64,000 nucleotides of DNA, from assembly GCA_964592645.1 (NCBI GenBank), contig CAZQFV010000005.1, positions 102,379-166,378 of the forward strand, in the 5' to 3' direction. The stretch is from CAZQFV01 sp964592645. Its GTDB lineage: Bacteria; Chloroflexota; Chloroflexia; DTKN01. A model generated the notes under the pieces. That model searched no databases. It saw only the letters and a program-made list of their open reading frames with translations, and had not been told where the DNA came from. A program made the position numbers and the translations under genes. Positions 34,099-42,833 of this stretch are shown here, piece after piece; the stretch's first letter is position 1, and every line of letters begins with the position of its first letter.

Positions 34099-35190
34099 CT
34101 AATGTCCCCAACTGGGCCGGGAGGTGGCATCGACATTGCCGCCGTCCGTCAGGCGCTCGGCCTTCCCGGTCGATTGGGGCCAGTCGCCGCCGAGGTCCAG
34201 GTTCAGCAGCCACAGGTCGAAGGACTGTTTCTCGGCGGCGATAAAAGCGATCTGCCGGCCGTCCGGGGACCAGGCCGGGTTGCGCGCCTGGCCCATGGTG
34301 GTCAGGCGAATGGGGGTCCACTCGCTATCGTAGAGCGTGTTCAGCGGCGAGGGCATGAGCCACAGGTCGGTCGGGCCCTGCTCGCCCTCCCGGGCGGCGT
34401 AGGCGATCCACAGGCCGTCGGGCGACCATGCGGGGTCGTAGCGGGCGATTCCCTCGCTGTCCGGGCCCAGGGCGCGGATGTTGCCGTCGGGGTCCATGGT
34501 GCGCAGTTGTGGGGGGCGGCCGCTCATGAACAGGGTAAAGGCCAGCCATTCGCCGTCCGGCGACCAGACGGGGCTTTCGATGTTCTGGCTGAGCCCCAGG
34601 TAGCGGCGGCGCTCGGCGCCGTCGGGGTGCATGATCCAGATAGAGAGGACGCTGGACTTGAAGTCGGGTGAGCCGTGGGAGATGAAAGAGATCCACAGGC
34701 CCCCCGGCGGGATCCATTGGGGCTGGGCCGCCCAGTACGACCCATGGACCGCCTCGAAGGAGTACTCACCGGCGGCGGAGCGAAAGTTGGTAATGGCGTG
34801 GGCATCCCCCCCGTCGGCGGCCATCACCCAGATATCGGAGTAGTACTCGCCGCGCACGACAAAGGCGATCTGCCGGCCGTCTGGCGACCAGGCCGGCTGG
34901 GTGCCGGTGGTCTCCTCGGTCAGCCGGCGGGCGGTGGTTCCGGTGCGCAGCCAGATGTGGCCGGCCGCGGCGTAGAGCAGCCGGCCGGTGATGGACGGGC
35001 TGCTGACCCCGGCCTCCTGGACCGTGGGTGGGGTGGGGGTGGGGGCCGGGGTCTGCTGGGGCGAGGGGAGTGGTTCCCACAGCCAGCAGCCGCCCGCGGA
35101 GAGGGCAGTGGCCAGCAGCAGGAGGAGCAGCAGTATCTTTGGGCAGATCCGTCCTGCGTCGGCGGCCGGCCGTTGTCTTGGATTGGTCAT
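34099..35190 (-). CDS. TolB-like WD40-type beta-propeller lipoprotein
   Basis: A 363-aa lipoprotein: an N-terminal helix ending in lipobox LSAGGC with Cys35, a Pro/Thr-rich spacer (40-55), and then a propeller with at least five PD40-type blades marked by AWSPDGRQIAF or VWSPDGEWLAF. The blades resemble TolB and DPP-IV N-terminal propellers. It is probably an extracellular binding or sensory protein. I chose ATG 35190 (MTNPRQR), with GGAG about 9 nt upstream. It is followed 8 nt later by the double-hotdog gene. Confidence 0.83.
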   Translation of the reverse strand: MTNPRQRPAADAGRICPKILLLLLLLATALSAGGCWLWEPLPSPQQTPAPTPTPPTVQEAGVSSPSITGRLLYAAAGHIWLRTGTTARRLTEETTGTQPAWSPDGRQIAFVVRGEYYSDIWVMAADGGDAHAITNFRSAAGEYSFEAVHGSYWAAQPQWIPPGGLWISFISHGSPDFKSSVLSIWIMHPDGAERRRYLGLSQNIESPVWSPDGEWLAFTLFMSGRPPQLRTMDPDGNIRALGPDSEGIARYDPAWSPDGLWIAYAAREGEQGPTDLWLMPSPLNTLYDSEWTPIRLTTMGQARNPAWSPDGRQIAFIAAEKQSFDLWLLNLDLGGDWPQSTGKAERLTDGGNVDATSRPSWGH

Positions 35191-35241
35191 CGCGCGTTCT
35201 CCATCTGGCCGCTTGTGGGCCAAGCGGGCGGCTGAAACGGT

Positions 35242-36285
35242 CTATTCCGAGTCGCTGAAGAGGCCCGGGGGGACCTCGCGGGGCACCAGGATGCGCAGCG
35301 CCCGCGGCACGCATCGGAAGGTCATGGGCGTCATTCCCAGGAAATCGCCGTCGGTCTGCACATGGAGCGGGACCTGGGAGGTGACGGTCAGCTCGCGGGC
35401 CCGGTAGTGCTCCACCGAGCCGGCGATGTCGGGCCGCTGCAGCAGCGCGCCGATCGTAAAGAGCGAGATTTGCGGCAGCCCGCCCTTGCCCCGCAGGATG
35501 CAGACATCAAGCATGCCGTCGTCGATGCTGGCGTTCGGGGCGATCTGGGCCAGCACGCCGTACAGCCGGGTATTGCTGATGGTGACGATTACCATCTCCC
35601 CTTCGATCCGGTGGCCGTCCAGGGTGACGACCATTTCCTCGCCGGCGAAGCTCACGGCCATGCCGATCGCCTGGATAAAGTAGCCCAGCGGCCAGAGGGT
35701 CTGCTTGGCTTCATCGGGCAGGGACTGGACGACGGCGGCGTCGAAGCCGACGCTGGCCAGGAGCAGGAAATAGTGCGAGCCGGCCATCCCCAGGTCGGTC
35801 CGGCGGATCTGCCCATGCGCCAGGGTGCGGGCCGCCTCCACCGGCTCCAAATCGAGACCCTGTTCGCGGGCCCAGCCGTTGCCCGATCCCAGCGGCAGCA
35901 CGGCCAGGGCGGCCGGCGTCCCGACCAACCCGTTGACGACCTCGTTCACGGTGCCGTCGCCGCCGACGGCAAAGACGATGTCCATGCCTTCCTCGGCCGC
36001 CTGGCGTGCCAGGAGCATCGCCTCCCGGGGCCGGCGCGTCTCGCGTAGGCTCATCTCCCAGCCCTGGCGGACCAGGTAGCCGATGGTCTCCTCCAGCTCG
36101 GCCAGGCGATAGGTCTGCCCCGCGGCCGGGTTCAGGATGAAGCGGGCCCGCGGGTGAGTCGGCAGTGGCTCCGGGGCGCCGGGGGGTCGGTCGGTCGCCC
36201 CCACTGGGGAGTTGTCGGCGATTGGGGATTGGGGAAACGATTCCCCGGGCGCGGCATCGTTTGAGAGGGTCTCTTCTGAATCCAT
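35242..36285 (-). CDS. Diacylglycerol/lipid kinase family protein
   Basis: A 347-aa protein of the DAGK catalytic family (YegS/BmrU-like), which phosphorylates a lipid hydroxyl with ATP. The core begins with FILNPAAG at residue 49, then VFAVGGDGTVNEVVNGL (nucleotide-binding) and LPLGSGNGWA, and ends with HVQTDGDFLG. The first ~45 residues are Pro/Ser-rich, lack family homology and are partly encoded by a CCAATC-type tandem repeat, so translation might also start later. ATG 36285 has GAGG about 8 nt upstream. The kinase could act on diacylglycerol, sphingoid bases or undecaprenol. Confidence 0.87.
   Translation of the reverse strand: MDSEETLSNDAAPGESFPQSPIADNSPVGATDRPPGAPEPLPTHPRARFILNPAAGQTYRLAELEETIGYLVRQGWEMSLRETRRPREAMLLARQAAEEGMDIVFAVGGDGTVNEVVNGLVGTPAALAVLPLGSGNGWAREQGLDLEPVEAARTLAHGQIRRTDLGMAGSHYFLLLASVGFDAAVVQSLPDEAKQTLWPLGYFIQAIGMAVSFAGEEMVVTLDGHRIEGEMVIVTISNTRLYGVLAQIAPNASIDDGMLDVCILRGKGGLPQISLFTIGALLQRPDIAGSVEHYRARELTVTSQVPLHVQTDGDFLGMTPMTFRCVPRALRILVPREVPPGLFSDSE
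36213..36233 (-). repeat. CCAATCC/CCAATCG repeat inside the lipid kinase N-terminus
   Basis: Two 7-nt units on the minus strand read CCAATCC and CCAATCG, the same units as at 3759-3793. They encode part of the nonconserved N-terminal residues (SPIADNS). Confidence 0.6.
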
Positions 36286-36350
36286 CGGCGTAGCCTCACG
36301 GTCTCGGATACGCCGCCATTATACTCCACCTGGCGGACGCTGGCAAGCGC

Positions 36351-36379
36351 TTGATTTTACGGGAAAAGCAATGTATAAT
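36351..36379 (+). promoter_or_regulatory. Promoter of the 36411-37874 operon
   Basis: TTGATT (36351-36356) and TATAAT (36374-36379) with a 17-bp spacer, about 25 nt before the AGGAGG of the 36411 gene. Confidence 0.8.
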
Positions 36380-36410
36380 AGAGACAAAACCAGGGCCATA
36401 GGAGGAAAAG

Positions 36411-36950
36411 ATGCCTCTCTTCGGCAGTTCGGGTGCTCCCAAGTTCCAGTTGACGAGGCGGATGATCATCGTGCTGGCCGTCTTTGGCGTCCTGCTGGTG
36501 GCGATCATCATCCTGGCCGTGGTCCTTGCGGTGAACGCCAACCAGGCCAATAAACGCGCCGGCGTGGCCGCGGCGCTGCCCACGGCCACGATGTCCGTCG
36601 CCGAGGTGACCCTGCCCTCGGCGCCTGATACTGCGCCGCCCGGCCATACCGCGGGGTTAGCAGAAGTGACCTCTGTGCCCATTCCACCTACCCAGCGGGT
36701 GGCGGTTGTGCCGACGGCCGCGGCCACGGCCGTCCCGGCCCCCACGGTGCAGGAGGGCGGCGGTGTTGTGGCCCCGCCGCCTGGAGGTGGCGTCGGCACG
36801 GCCTCCACGACCCCCGCGGCCGGCGGCGGGGAGACCGCGGCCCTGCCGGCCAGCTCCAGCGGCCTGCCCTACCTGATCCCGGTGGGCGCCCTGCTGCTGG
36901 CAGCGATCGTCTGGTGGCGCTGGCGGCGGGCCCGGGCGCACGGCTCGTAG
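36411..36950 (+). CDS. Small two-helix membrane protein with Pro/Ala/Thr-rich linker
   Basis: A 179-aa protein. One long hydrophobic helix (residues 18-42) follows a short cytoplasmic N-terminus, then a low-complexity stretch rich in Ala, Pro, Thr and Val (50-145), then a second hydrophobic helix (153-168) ending in a basic tail WRWRRARAHGS. This gives an extracytoplasmic loop anchored at both ends. I recognise no family. It has a strong promoter and an AGGAGG 5 nt before ATG 36411. The next gene, a larger PH-like membrane protein, starts 6 nt downstream. Confidence 0.65.
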   Translation: MPLFGSSGAPKFQLTRRMIIVLAVFGVLLVAIIILAVVLAVNANQANKRAGVAAALPTATMSVAEVTLPSAPDTAPPGHTAGLAEVTSVPIPPTQRVAVVPTAAATAVPAPTVQEGGGVVAPPPGGGVGTASTTPAAGGGETAALPASSSGLPYLIPVGALLLAAIVWWRWRRARAHGS

Positions 36951-36956
36951 CTCGCC

Positions 36957-37874
36957 ATGCGTACCTGGCGTCCGACCCTTTCCCTTGGCAGCTTTGCCGC
37001 TATCCCGCTTGTTCCCCTGGCCTGGGGCCTGGCGGCCTGGTTGGCCGGCCGGCTGCTCCCCGTGTCCTGGTGGACCTTTTGGCTGGCCCTGGGGCTGGTC
37101 CTGCTGGTGGCGGTCGGGGCCTTTTTACTCTACTGGAGCCTGGCCGGCCTGACCATGCGCTACTCCTTTGACCGCAACGCCCTGGTCGTGTCCTGGGGAG
37201 GCGTCCGGCAGTCTATCCCGATGAACCGCATCACGGCGGTGCGCCGCTGGGGGGATGGGGAGTATGTGCAGGAGCGGGGCCTGCGCTGGCCGGGGCTGCG
37301 ACGGGGACGCGGCGTTTCATCCGATCTGGGTCCACTCGAGTTCTACGCCACGACGGGTAGGAAAGACCAGGTCCTGGTCTGTACGCCGGAGGGGGCGTTT
37401 GTCCTCTCCCCGCGGAGCGGCGACGAGTTCATCCAGGAGATCGAGCTGCGGCGCAGCCTGGGCATCACCCGCCAGGTGGCCCAGGAGAAGTCGTCCTGGT
37501 GGCTGCTCGGTTGGAGCTTCTGGAAAGACCGCCCGCTGTGGATCATTGGCGGACTAGCCCTGCTTGTCAACCTGGCGCTCTTTGCCCTGCTCTGTTACTG
37601 GGATCCGATCCTGCGCGCCTCTCGGCCGCTGCTGCCGCTGCACTACAGCCTGGACCTGGAGGAGGGCCGGGTGCGCATCATTCCCGACTTTATCGGCCCG
37701 GCCGGCGACCTCTTCAAGCTGCCGGCCTTTGGCTTTCTGCTTCTTGCGGGCAATTTAGCCCTGGGGGCCCTGCTGCACCGCCGCCACCGGCTGCTCGCCC
37801 TGTTGTTGGCCGGGGTGGCCCTGGTGGTGCAGTTGATGTTTGCCCTGGGGGCGGTGTACATCCTATATCATTAG
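36957..37874 (+). CDS. Membrane protein with bacterial PH-like domain
   Basis: A 305-aa protein with two N-terminal helices, then a soluble region (residues ~65-165) whose strands (YSFDRNALVVSWGG, RQSIPMNRITAVRRW) resemble bacterial pleckstrin-homology domains, and three further helices at 190-210, 260-280 and 285-300. Such domains usually sit on the cytoplasmic face and assist protein or lipid binding. Function is unknown. ATG 36957 follows the previous gene by 6 nt without a strong ribosome site, which suggests coupling. The stop overlaps the convergent glycosyltransferase stop by 4 bp. Confidence 0.65.
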   Translation: MRTWRPTLSLGSFAAIPLVPLAWGLAAWLAGRLLPVSWWTFWLALGLVLLVAVGAFLLYWSLAGLTMRYSFDRNALVVSWGGVRQSIPMNRITAVRRWGDGEYVQERGLRWPGLRRGRGVSSDLGPLEFYATTGRKDQVLVCTPEGAFVLSPRSGDEFIQEIELRRSLGITRQVAQEKSSWWLLGWSFWKDRPLWIIGGLALLVNLALFALLCYWDPILRASRPLLPLHYSLDLEEGRVRIIPDFIGPAGDLFKLPAFGFLLLAGNLALGALLHRRHRLLALLLAGVALVVQLMFALGAVYILYH

Positions 37875-39289
37875 GGGATGCGCAGCAGCTCCATGCGCCC
37901 TTTTCGGGCGATCGTTTCGATCCCCGTCATTCCTTCCATCTCCGGGTACAGCCCTTCCAGCCTGGCCAGGTAATGGATGCCGTGCTGCCGCAGGTAGGCC
38001 AGCAGGCCGGCCGTGTCGCGCGCGGCGACCACGGGCGTCAGTTCGGGGGTGATCAGGGCCAGTGTATCCACCACCGGGTGCCGGCCAAAGTAGCCGATGG
38101 CGCCGATGTCGTGCGTGGCGACGACCTCGCCCTCCACCAGACGGGCGGCGATGGTGCGCCCCATGGCCACCTGGGAATCGAGCAGCCCCCGGCAGAGCGG
38201 CAGGTAGAAGGAGACGCCGACGACCAGCCCGATGAGCAGCAGGCAGGCCCCCAGGAGCAGGGCCGCCCGCCGCCACCGGACGGGCAGGGCGGCCAGCCCC
38301 TCCGCCGCGGCTAACACGAGCGGCGGTAGGAGCGGGACAAAGTGCCGGGCCAGGTGCAGGACGACGGGCAGGCGCAGGGCGGCGAGGAGCACCGTCAGGC
38401 CGGCCCAGAGCAGGCCGGGGACCCAGGTCCAGGTGCGCCGGCGGGCCATACGCACTACCCCCACGACGAGCAGCGCCAAGACGAGCGGCCCGATGCCCGG
38501 GGCCAGCGTCCAGAAGAGGTCTCCCAAGAAGGCGGCGACGGTGGCCGGCGTCGGCGGCCGGCCGTAGTAGGCGACCTTGGCGTAGACGGTCTGCGGAAGC
38601 GGTCGGCCGCCGATGGCCCAGTGCAGCCCCACGTAGGGCAGGATCAGGGCGAGCCAGCCGGCGGCAAAGGCCGATAGCTTCTTCCAACCCTCCCGGCGCC
38701 GCGGCCAGGCCTGCGCCAGCAGGAGCAGCGGAGCCTCCGGGCGCAGCCAGAGCAGCAACCCGTTGAGGACCCCGTCCAGGAGGGCCGCGCCGCCCGTGGA
38801 CCAGCGCCCCCGGTCCAGCCGGGAGAGGACGAGCAGGGACAGCGCCGCGACCAGGGCCGTCTCCATGCCCTCGACGCCGGCCCAGGCGACGTGCGGCATC
38901 AGCAACAGGGCCGCCGTCGCCAGGAGCGGGATCGGAGGCGCCAGGTGCCGTTCGGCCCAGGTCCAGGTCACCCAGCCCAGGGCGGCCAGGGAGAGGAGAC
39001 CCCACAGCAGCGCCCAGAGCACGGGCGAGAGGCCCAGCCAGTGCGCCGGCACCAGCAGCGCGGTCCACAGCGGGGCGCTGCTGCCGGTGCTCGGCTCGCC
39101 CGGATTGAAGGCGTACTGGCCATACCAGGCCAGGTTGCGGGCATAGACCTGGTGCGTCCAGGGGTCGTCGAAGGGAAAGGTCCATTCGCCCAGCGCCAGG
39201 CGCGCCGGGAGCGGGTAGAGCAAGAAGGAGGTGGCGCAGAGCAGGGCCAGGAGGAGGAGCTTGCGCCGCGGTGAGGTGCCGGCCTTCAT
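37871..39289 (-). CDS. Polytopic GT-C glycosyltransferase-like protein (second of pair)
   Basis: A 472-aa membrane protein with about ten helices. The first external loop carries FPFDDPWTHQVYARNLA, an acidic pair placed like the donor-site aspartates of GT-C enzymes. The C-terminal extracytoplasmic part is globular: VVATHDIGAIGYFGRHPVVD is a widely shared motif of such proteins. It probably transfers a sugar from a lipid-linked donor. ATG 39289 overlaps the TGA of the preceding glycosyltransferase (ATGA), indicating translational coupling. Confidence 0.75.
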   Translation of the reverse strand: MKAGTSPRRKLLLLALLCATSFLLYPLPARLALGEWTFPFDDPWTHQVYARNLAWYGQYAFNPGEPSTGSSAPLWTALLVPAHWLGLSPVLWALLWGLLSLAALGWVTWTWAERHLAPPIPLLATAALLLMPHVAWAGVEGMETALVAALSLLVLSRLDRGRWSTGGAALLDGVLNGLLLWLRPEAPLLLLAQAWPRRREGWKKLSAFAAGWLALILPYVGLHWAIGGRPLPQTVYAKVAYYGRPPTPATVAAFLGDLFWTLAPGIGPLVLALLVVGVVRMARRRTWTWVPGLLWAGLTVLLAALRLPVVLHLARHFVPLLPPLVLAAAEGLAALPVRWRRAALLLGACLLLIGLVVGVSFYLPLCRGLLDSQVAMGRTIAARLVEGEVVATHDIGAIGYFGRHPVVDTLALITPELTPVVAARDTAGLLAYLRQHGIHYLARLEGLYPEMEGMTGIETIARKGRMELLRIP

Positions 39290-40899
39290 CGCGCCGCCCC
39301 ATCGGGCGCGGCCGCGGGGTCCAGGGCATAGACCTGGATGTCCCCCTCGCGCCAGAGCAGGGTGAACGGTCCCCACGAGGCGCCGGCCGCGTAGAGCGGT
39401 TCCAGGGCCGGCGGGAGGCCGCGGCCCTCGGCCAGGACGAGCTTGCCGACGCCATAGGCGCGGGCGATCTCCAACAGGCGCGGCAGCTCCTCTTCGGGCA
39501 GGCCGACGGCGCGGCGCTCGCCGTAGAGGAGGACGGCCATCGGATCGCGGGCCATCACCACCTCGTCGGGAGCGCTGTTCCGCTGCAGCCAAGCGCCGAT
39601 GCGGGCGCCGGTCTCGGGGTGGACCCGGGCGCTTTGTAGCTGCGCCGCGGCGGCCAGGAGGCCGACGCCGACGGTCAGCAGGCCGGCCAAGAGCAGCAGG
39701 GTGCCGTGCAACAGGCGGCGGGGCAGGGCCGGCCGCCAGGCGCAGAGGCGTTCGGCCAGGCGGTGGAGCCCCAGGGCCATGGCGGCATAGCCCGTGGGCA
39801 GGAAGGCGCCAAGCGAGCGCGACCAGGTGCCGTGGAGCACGAGCAGGGGCAGGGCCAGGACGAGCAGCGGGAAGAGCAGCGCCAGGTAGAGAAAGGCCGG
39901 CCCCAGCGCGGGGCGGCGGCGCAACCCCAGGGCGGTCCCCAGCAAGGGCAGGGCTTGCCAGACTTGCAGGTTGCCCAGCAGGACCACCAGCCCGGCCTGC
40001 ACGGCGGACCGGCGCAGGGTCCAGAATGCCGCCAGGCCCTGGGCCCAGAATCCGGTCCAGTCGGGCTCTGGGAGGTAGGCAAAGAGTTGGCCGTAGTCGC
40101 GCAGGGTCAGGAGCAGGGCCAGGGGGACGGCGCTGGCCCGGCCAAAGACCGCCAGGTTGCGCAGGCCCCAGGCCAGGACCGGCAGGGAGAAAAGGGCGGT
40201 GCCGAGGGCCAGGGGACGCCAGGGGAAGCGGGTCCCGCTTTCCCGGAAGAGGAGGGCGCTCGACCAGAGCGCAGCCAGCAGGAGCAGGCCGTCGTTGCGG
40301 GTGAGCGCGGCCAGGCCGCCCAGGGCGCCGGCGGCGATCAGCCAGCGGGGGCTGCGGCCGGCCCGCCCGGCGGCGTAGAGGGCCGCGCCGCCGAACAGGG
40401 CGTAGGCAGTGTAGCAGTCGGTGTCCACCCAGTGGGGGGCGGCGGTGCCGGCCAGGAGCGTGGCCAGGCCGGCCAGGAGGGCCCAGCCGCGCGGCGCCCC
40501 CTCGTCGTGGGCAATCTGGAAGGAGAGCAGGGGCAGCAGGGCGGCCAGAAGCACCTGCATGCCTTGGGCGAAGCCAAAGGTGGGCCGCAGCAGCAGCGCG
40601 GGCACCAGCAGCAGCGAGGGCAGCGGCATCCACAGGTCGCCGGCCGGCTGCGGCCAGCCCGCCGCCGGCCGGAAATAGTGCCAGATGGCGTCGATTACCA
40701 GCCCGCGGCCCTGGGCCACGTTACGGCCGACCAGCAGGTAGTAGGCCCCGTCGATGTCCAGTGGGCCGGGGACCTGCCGGGCCAGGAGCGCCAGGACCAG
40801 GACGCCGGCAACATAGAGCGCCAGGTAGAGCCACCAGGGGGGCTTGGTTCGCGCCGGTTGTGCGGCGGCGGTGCCGCTGCGTCCCATACGGTTTTCCAT
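39286..40899 (-). CDS. Polytopic GT-C glycosyltransferase-like protein (first of pair)
   Basis: A 537-aa protein with a short basic N-terminus, ten or more hydrophobic helices and a soluble C-terminal tail from about residue 440. PLDIDGAYYLLVGRN follows the first helix, with Asp residues placed as in the GT-C donor loop. PHWVDTDCYTAYALFG is a second conserved loop. It is paired with the next gene through a 4-nt overlap and follows the RpfB-like gene by 18 nt, so the three are probably one transcript concerned with the cell surface. No good ribosome site precedes ATG 40899. Confidence 0.75.
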   Translation of the reverse strand: MENRMGRSGTAAAQPARTKPPWWLYLALYVAGVLVLALLARQVPGPLDIDGAYYLLVGRNVAQGRGLVIDAIWHYFRPAAGWPQPAGDLWMPLPSLLLVPALLLRPTFGFAQGMQVLLAALLPLLSFQIAHDEGAPRGWALLAGLATLLAGTAAPHWVDTDCYTAYALFGGAALYAAGRAGRSPRWLIAAGALGGLAALTRNDGLLLLAALWSSALLFRESGTRFPWRPLALGTALFSLPVLAWGLRNLAVFGRASAVPLALLLTLRDYGQLFAYLPEPDWTGFWAQGLAAFWTLRRSAVQAGLVVLLGNLQVWQALPLLGTALGLRRRPALGPAFLYLALLFPLLVLALPLLVLHGTWSRSLGAFLPTGYAAMALGLHRLAERLCAWRPALPRRLLHGTLLLLAGLLTVGVGLLAAAAQLQSARVHPETGARIGAWLQRNSAPDEVVMARDPMAVLLYGERRAVGLPEEELPRLLEIARAYGVGKLVLAEGRGLPPALEPLYAAGASWGPFTLLWREGDIQVYALDPAAAPDGAAR

Positions 40900-40917
40900 C
40901 GATTTGTCGGCGGATGT

Positions 40918-42459
40918 CTACTCTCCCGGGCCGGGCAGCCGCCCCGGGAGGATCCAGGGGATCTTGTGCAGCGGCGGCAGGGGGGTGAGCAGGTACACGT
41001 CGACATAGTGGGTGTCCCACAGGCCCTTGCCCCGGTCGGCGTCGTCGAAGCAGACATCGATGTGCAGCCCCTTGATCTTGCCGCCGGTGTCCTCGGCCGC
41101 GCCCAGGCCGTAGCCGGGGACGTACATACGGGTGTGCAGGGGAATGACGCGCGGGTCCACGGCGATGATGCCGCGCGTGGCCCGTTTCCCGGTAAAGGTG
41201 ATGCCGTACTCGGGGTGGTCCGGCGACTTGCCGCAGGTGGAGGGGTAGTAGGAGGTCCCCCAGACGCGGAGCTTGCGCCAGTACTCGACGGTGCCGTAGG
41301 GCGTGTCCAGGGTGCGCAGCACGATCTTGGTGCCGTAGTAAAAGACCTGGTCCTGTGGTGGGCGCAACACCTGCTCCCCCAGGAACTGGCGGCCGACCTC
41401 GCGGCCGTCCTCGTAGGTCACGCGGGTGATGGCGGCCAGGACGCCATCCGCGCCCGGCTGCAGGCGGTAGTGGTCGAGCTCCATCTCCAGGTCGGCCTCC
41501 TGGCGGCTGGTGTAAGGGATGGGGGATTCGACCGTGAAATCGACGACGGCCACGCGGACGACGCGCACCGCCATCTCCGGGCGGAGCGGGGTATCCAGGG
41601 GAGGCTCGACGCGGTCGTTCTCGCCGAGGACGATGCCCTGCTGCTGCAGCAGCTCGCCGACCGTAACCGCCCAGGTGCGCGTGTCCAGGGTGCGGCCGTC
41701 GGCCGTGACCCGCACGGGCATAGCCCGCTCGATGTAGAGGTGCAGGCCGGCGCTGGCCGGGGTATCGAGGGGCGGGTGGATGCGATCGGCCAGGTAGATG
41801 GGCAGGCCGGCCTCTTCCAGCGCCGCGCCGAGGGTCGCCGCCGTGGTGCGCAGCTCCGTCTCCACGCCGTCGTCGTGGACGTATACGGGAACGGCGCGCA
41901 CGATCTCCACGTCCAGGGCGCGGGCCGCGGAAGGGGACGCCGCGCCGCCGATGGGGGCCAGCAGCGCGGGGAGCGCGGCTTCGTCGGCGTAAGCGGCTTC
42001 GGGGATCGGCAAGCGGTTGACATAGACTTTGTCTTTGGGCTGGAGGGGAATACCGGAACGGGAGAGGATCTCCAGCACGGAGCGCGGGCGGCCGTAGAAC
42101 TGGACCGTACGGCCGTCGGCGCGTACGGTCACCGGGTAGGCCCGGCGGACTACGATCGGCCGGCCGGGCTGCCAGGGAGCGTCTAGGGGCAAGGAAAGCT
42201 CGTCGGCCGGGCCCAGGACCAGGCCGGCCTCCTCCAGGACGCCGCCCACCAGCCGTTGGTGGGTGTGCAGCACGCGCGTCGCCCCGTCTACGTCGAGGGT
42301 GACGATCCGGGCGCCGACCTGGTAGCCGTACAGGGCCAGGCCCAGGGCTAGGCCGATGCCCAGGAGAACCCCCAGTAGGTGCCATGGCCGGCCGCCGATG
42401 ATGGCTGCCGCCTGGCGGATGACTTGGCTGCTTTGGGGCCGCTCCAGCGGGAGCGCCAT
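40918..42459 (-). CDS. RpfB-like wall protein with DUF348, G5 and 3D domains
   Basis: A 513-aa protein with one membrane anchor (residues ~27-47), three ubiquitin-like DUF348 repeats (each with a TVxELL or SVLEIL segment, between 50 and 300), a G5 domain (about 315-385) and a C-terminal 3D domain. In the 3D domain AVDPRVIPL, GLHIDVCFDD and AEDTGG give the conserved aspartates. This is the YabE/RpfB order without the lysozyme-like domain; 3D domains resemble MltA lytic transglycosylases, so peptidoglycan cleavage is likely. ATG 42459 follows a structured 5' leader. It is transcribed from a consensus promoter. Confidence 0.87.
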   Translation of the reverse strand: MALPLERPQSSQVIRQAAAIIGGRPWHLLGVLLGIGLALGLALYGYQVGARIVTLDVDGATRVLHTHQRLVGGVLEEAGLVLGPADELSLPLDAPWQPGRPIVVRRAYPVTVRADGRTVQFYGRPRSVLEILSRSGIPLQPKDKVYVNRLPIPEAAYADEAALPALLAPIGGAASPSAARALDVEIVRAVPVYVHDDGVETELRTTAATLGAALEEAGLPIYLADRIHPPLDTPASAGLHLYIERAMPVRVTADGRTLDTRTWAVTVGELLQQQGIVLGENDRVEPPLDTPLRPEMAVRVVRVAVVDFTVESPIPYTSRQEADLEMELDHYRLQPGADGVLAAITRVTYEDGREVGRQFLGEQVLRPPQDQVFYYGTKIVLRTLDTPYGTVEYWRKLRVWGTSYYPSTCGKSPDHPEYGITFTGKRATRGIIAVDPRVIPLHTRMYVPGYGLGAAEDTGGKIKGLHIDVCFDDADRGKGLWDTHYVDVYLLTPLPPLHKIPWILPGRLPGPGE

Positions 42460-42490
42460 AGACCTTCCTTTCCTCTGCCTCCAGAGGCAT

Positions 42491-42507
42491 GCGCCGTTCG
42501 ACGGCGC
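42491..42507 (-). promoter_or_regulatory. Hairpin in the 5' leader of the RpfB-like gene
   Basis: Perfect 7-bp stem (GCGCCGT/ACGGCGC) with a 3-nt loop, just inside the predicted transcript start. A second inverted pair (TGCCTC/GAGGCA, 42476-42489) follows closer to the start codon. They could modulate translation. They match no riboswitch I recognise. Confidence 0.45.
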
Positions 42508-42519
42508 TGCTTGCTACAA

Positions 42520-42548
42520 TATATAGCATATTCGGTCCGCGCTGTCAA
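42520..42548 (-). promoter_or_regulatory. Promoter of the RpfB-like gene
   Basis: On the minus strand TTGACA (42543-42548) and TATATA (42520-42525) are 17 bp apart, about 60 nt upstream of the start codon. Confidence 0.8.
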
Positions 42549-42592
42549 CCTTTTTTTCCTCACAGTTTGCTTACTCTGGTGATTAGGACCCC

Positions 42593-42665
42593 CACGAAGG
42601 CACGGAGGCACAAAGAAAAGCGGAAAAGGAATGCCCAGAGAACCCTGATGTCTTTGGGCCTTTGG
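42593..42665. repeat. ~73-nt inverted element built from 8-nt units
   Basis: Units CACGAAGG, CACGGAGG and CACAAAGA (42593-42616) at the left end face an inverted copy TCTTTGGG-CCTTTGG (42651-42665) at the right end. The inner arms CAAAGA and TCTTTG are exactly complementary. Length and layout match the element at 21455-21527. Confidence 0.6.
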
Positions 42666-42703
42666 TTTATGAGATGGCTTCTGATCAACAGATGCTTACT
42701 GTC

Positions 42704-42733
42704 TTGACAGGAGAGGCTGGGACCCGCTATAAT
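42704..42733 (+). promoter_or_regulatory. Promoter of the second DegV gene
   Basis: TTGACA (42704-42709) and TATAAT (42728-42733), 18 bp apart, about 100 nt before the start codon. Confidence 0.8.
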
Positions 42734-42833
42734 ACCCCCAGTGCCCAATGGTCGGGCCGCACGGGGTAGCCACAAGGGCGTGGTTTGGACCCTTGACCGG
42801 TAGCGTAGAGGATCGCACAAGGAGGTTCAGCCC

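Larger units (their letters stand above)
42460..42833. other. 374-nt intergenic region with divergent promoters and a repeat element
   Basis: No gene is visible. From left to right it holds the RpfB-like leader with small hairpins (42476-42507), its leftward promoter (42520-42548), a ~73-nt repeat element (42593-42665), and the rightward promoter of the DegV gene (42704-42733). Confidence 0.7.
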
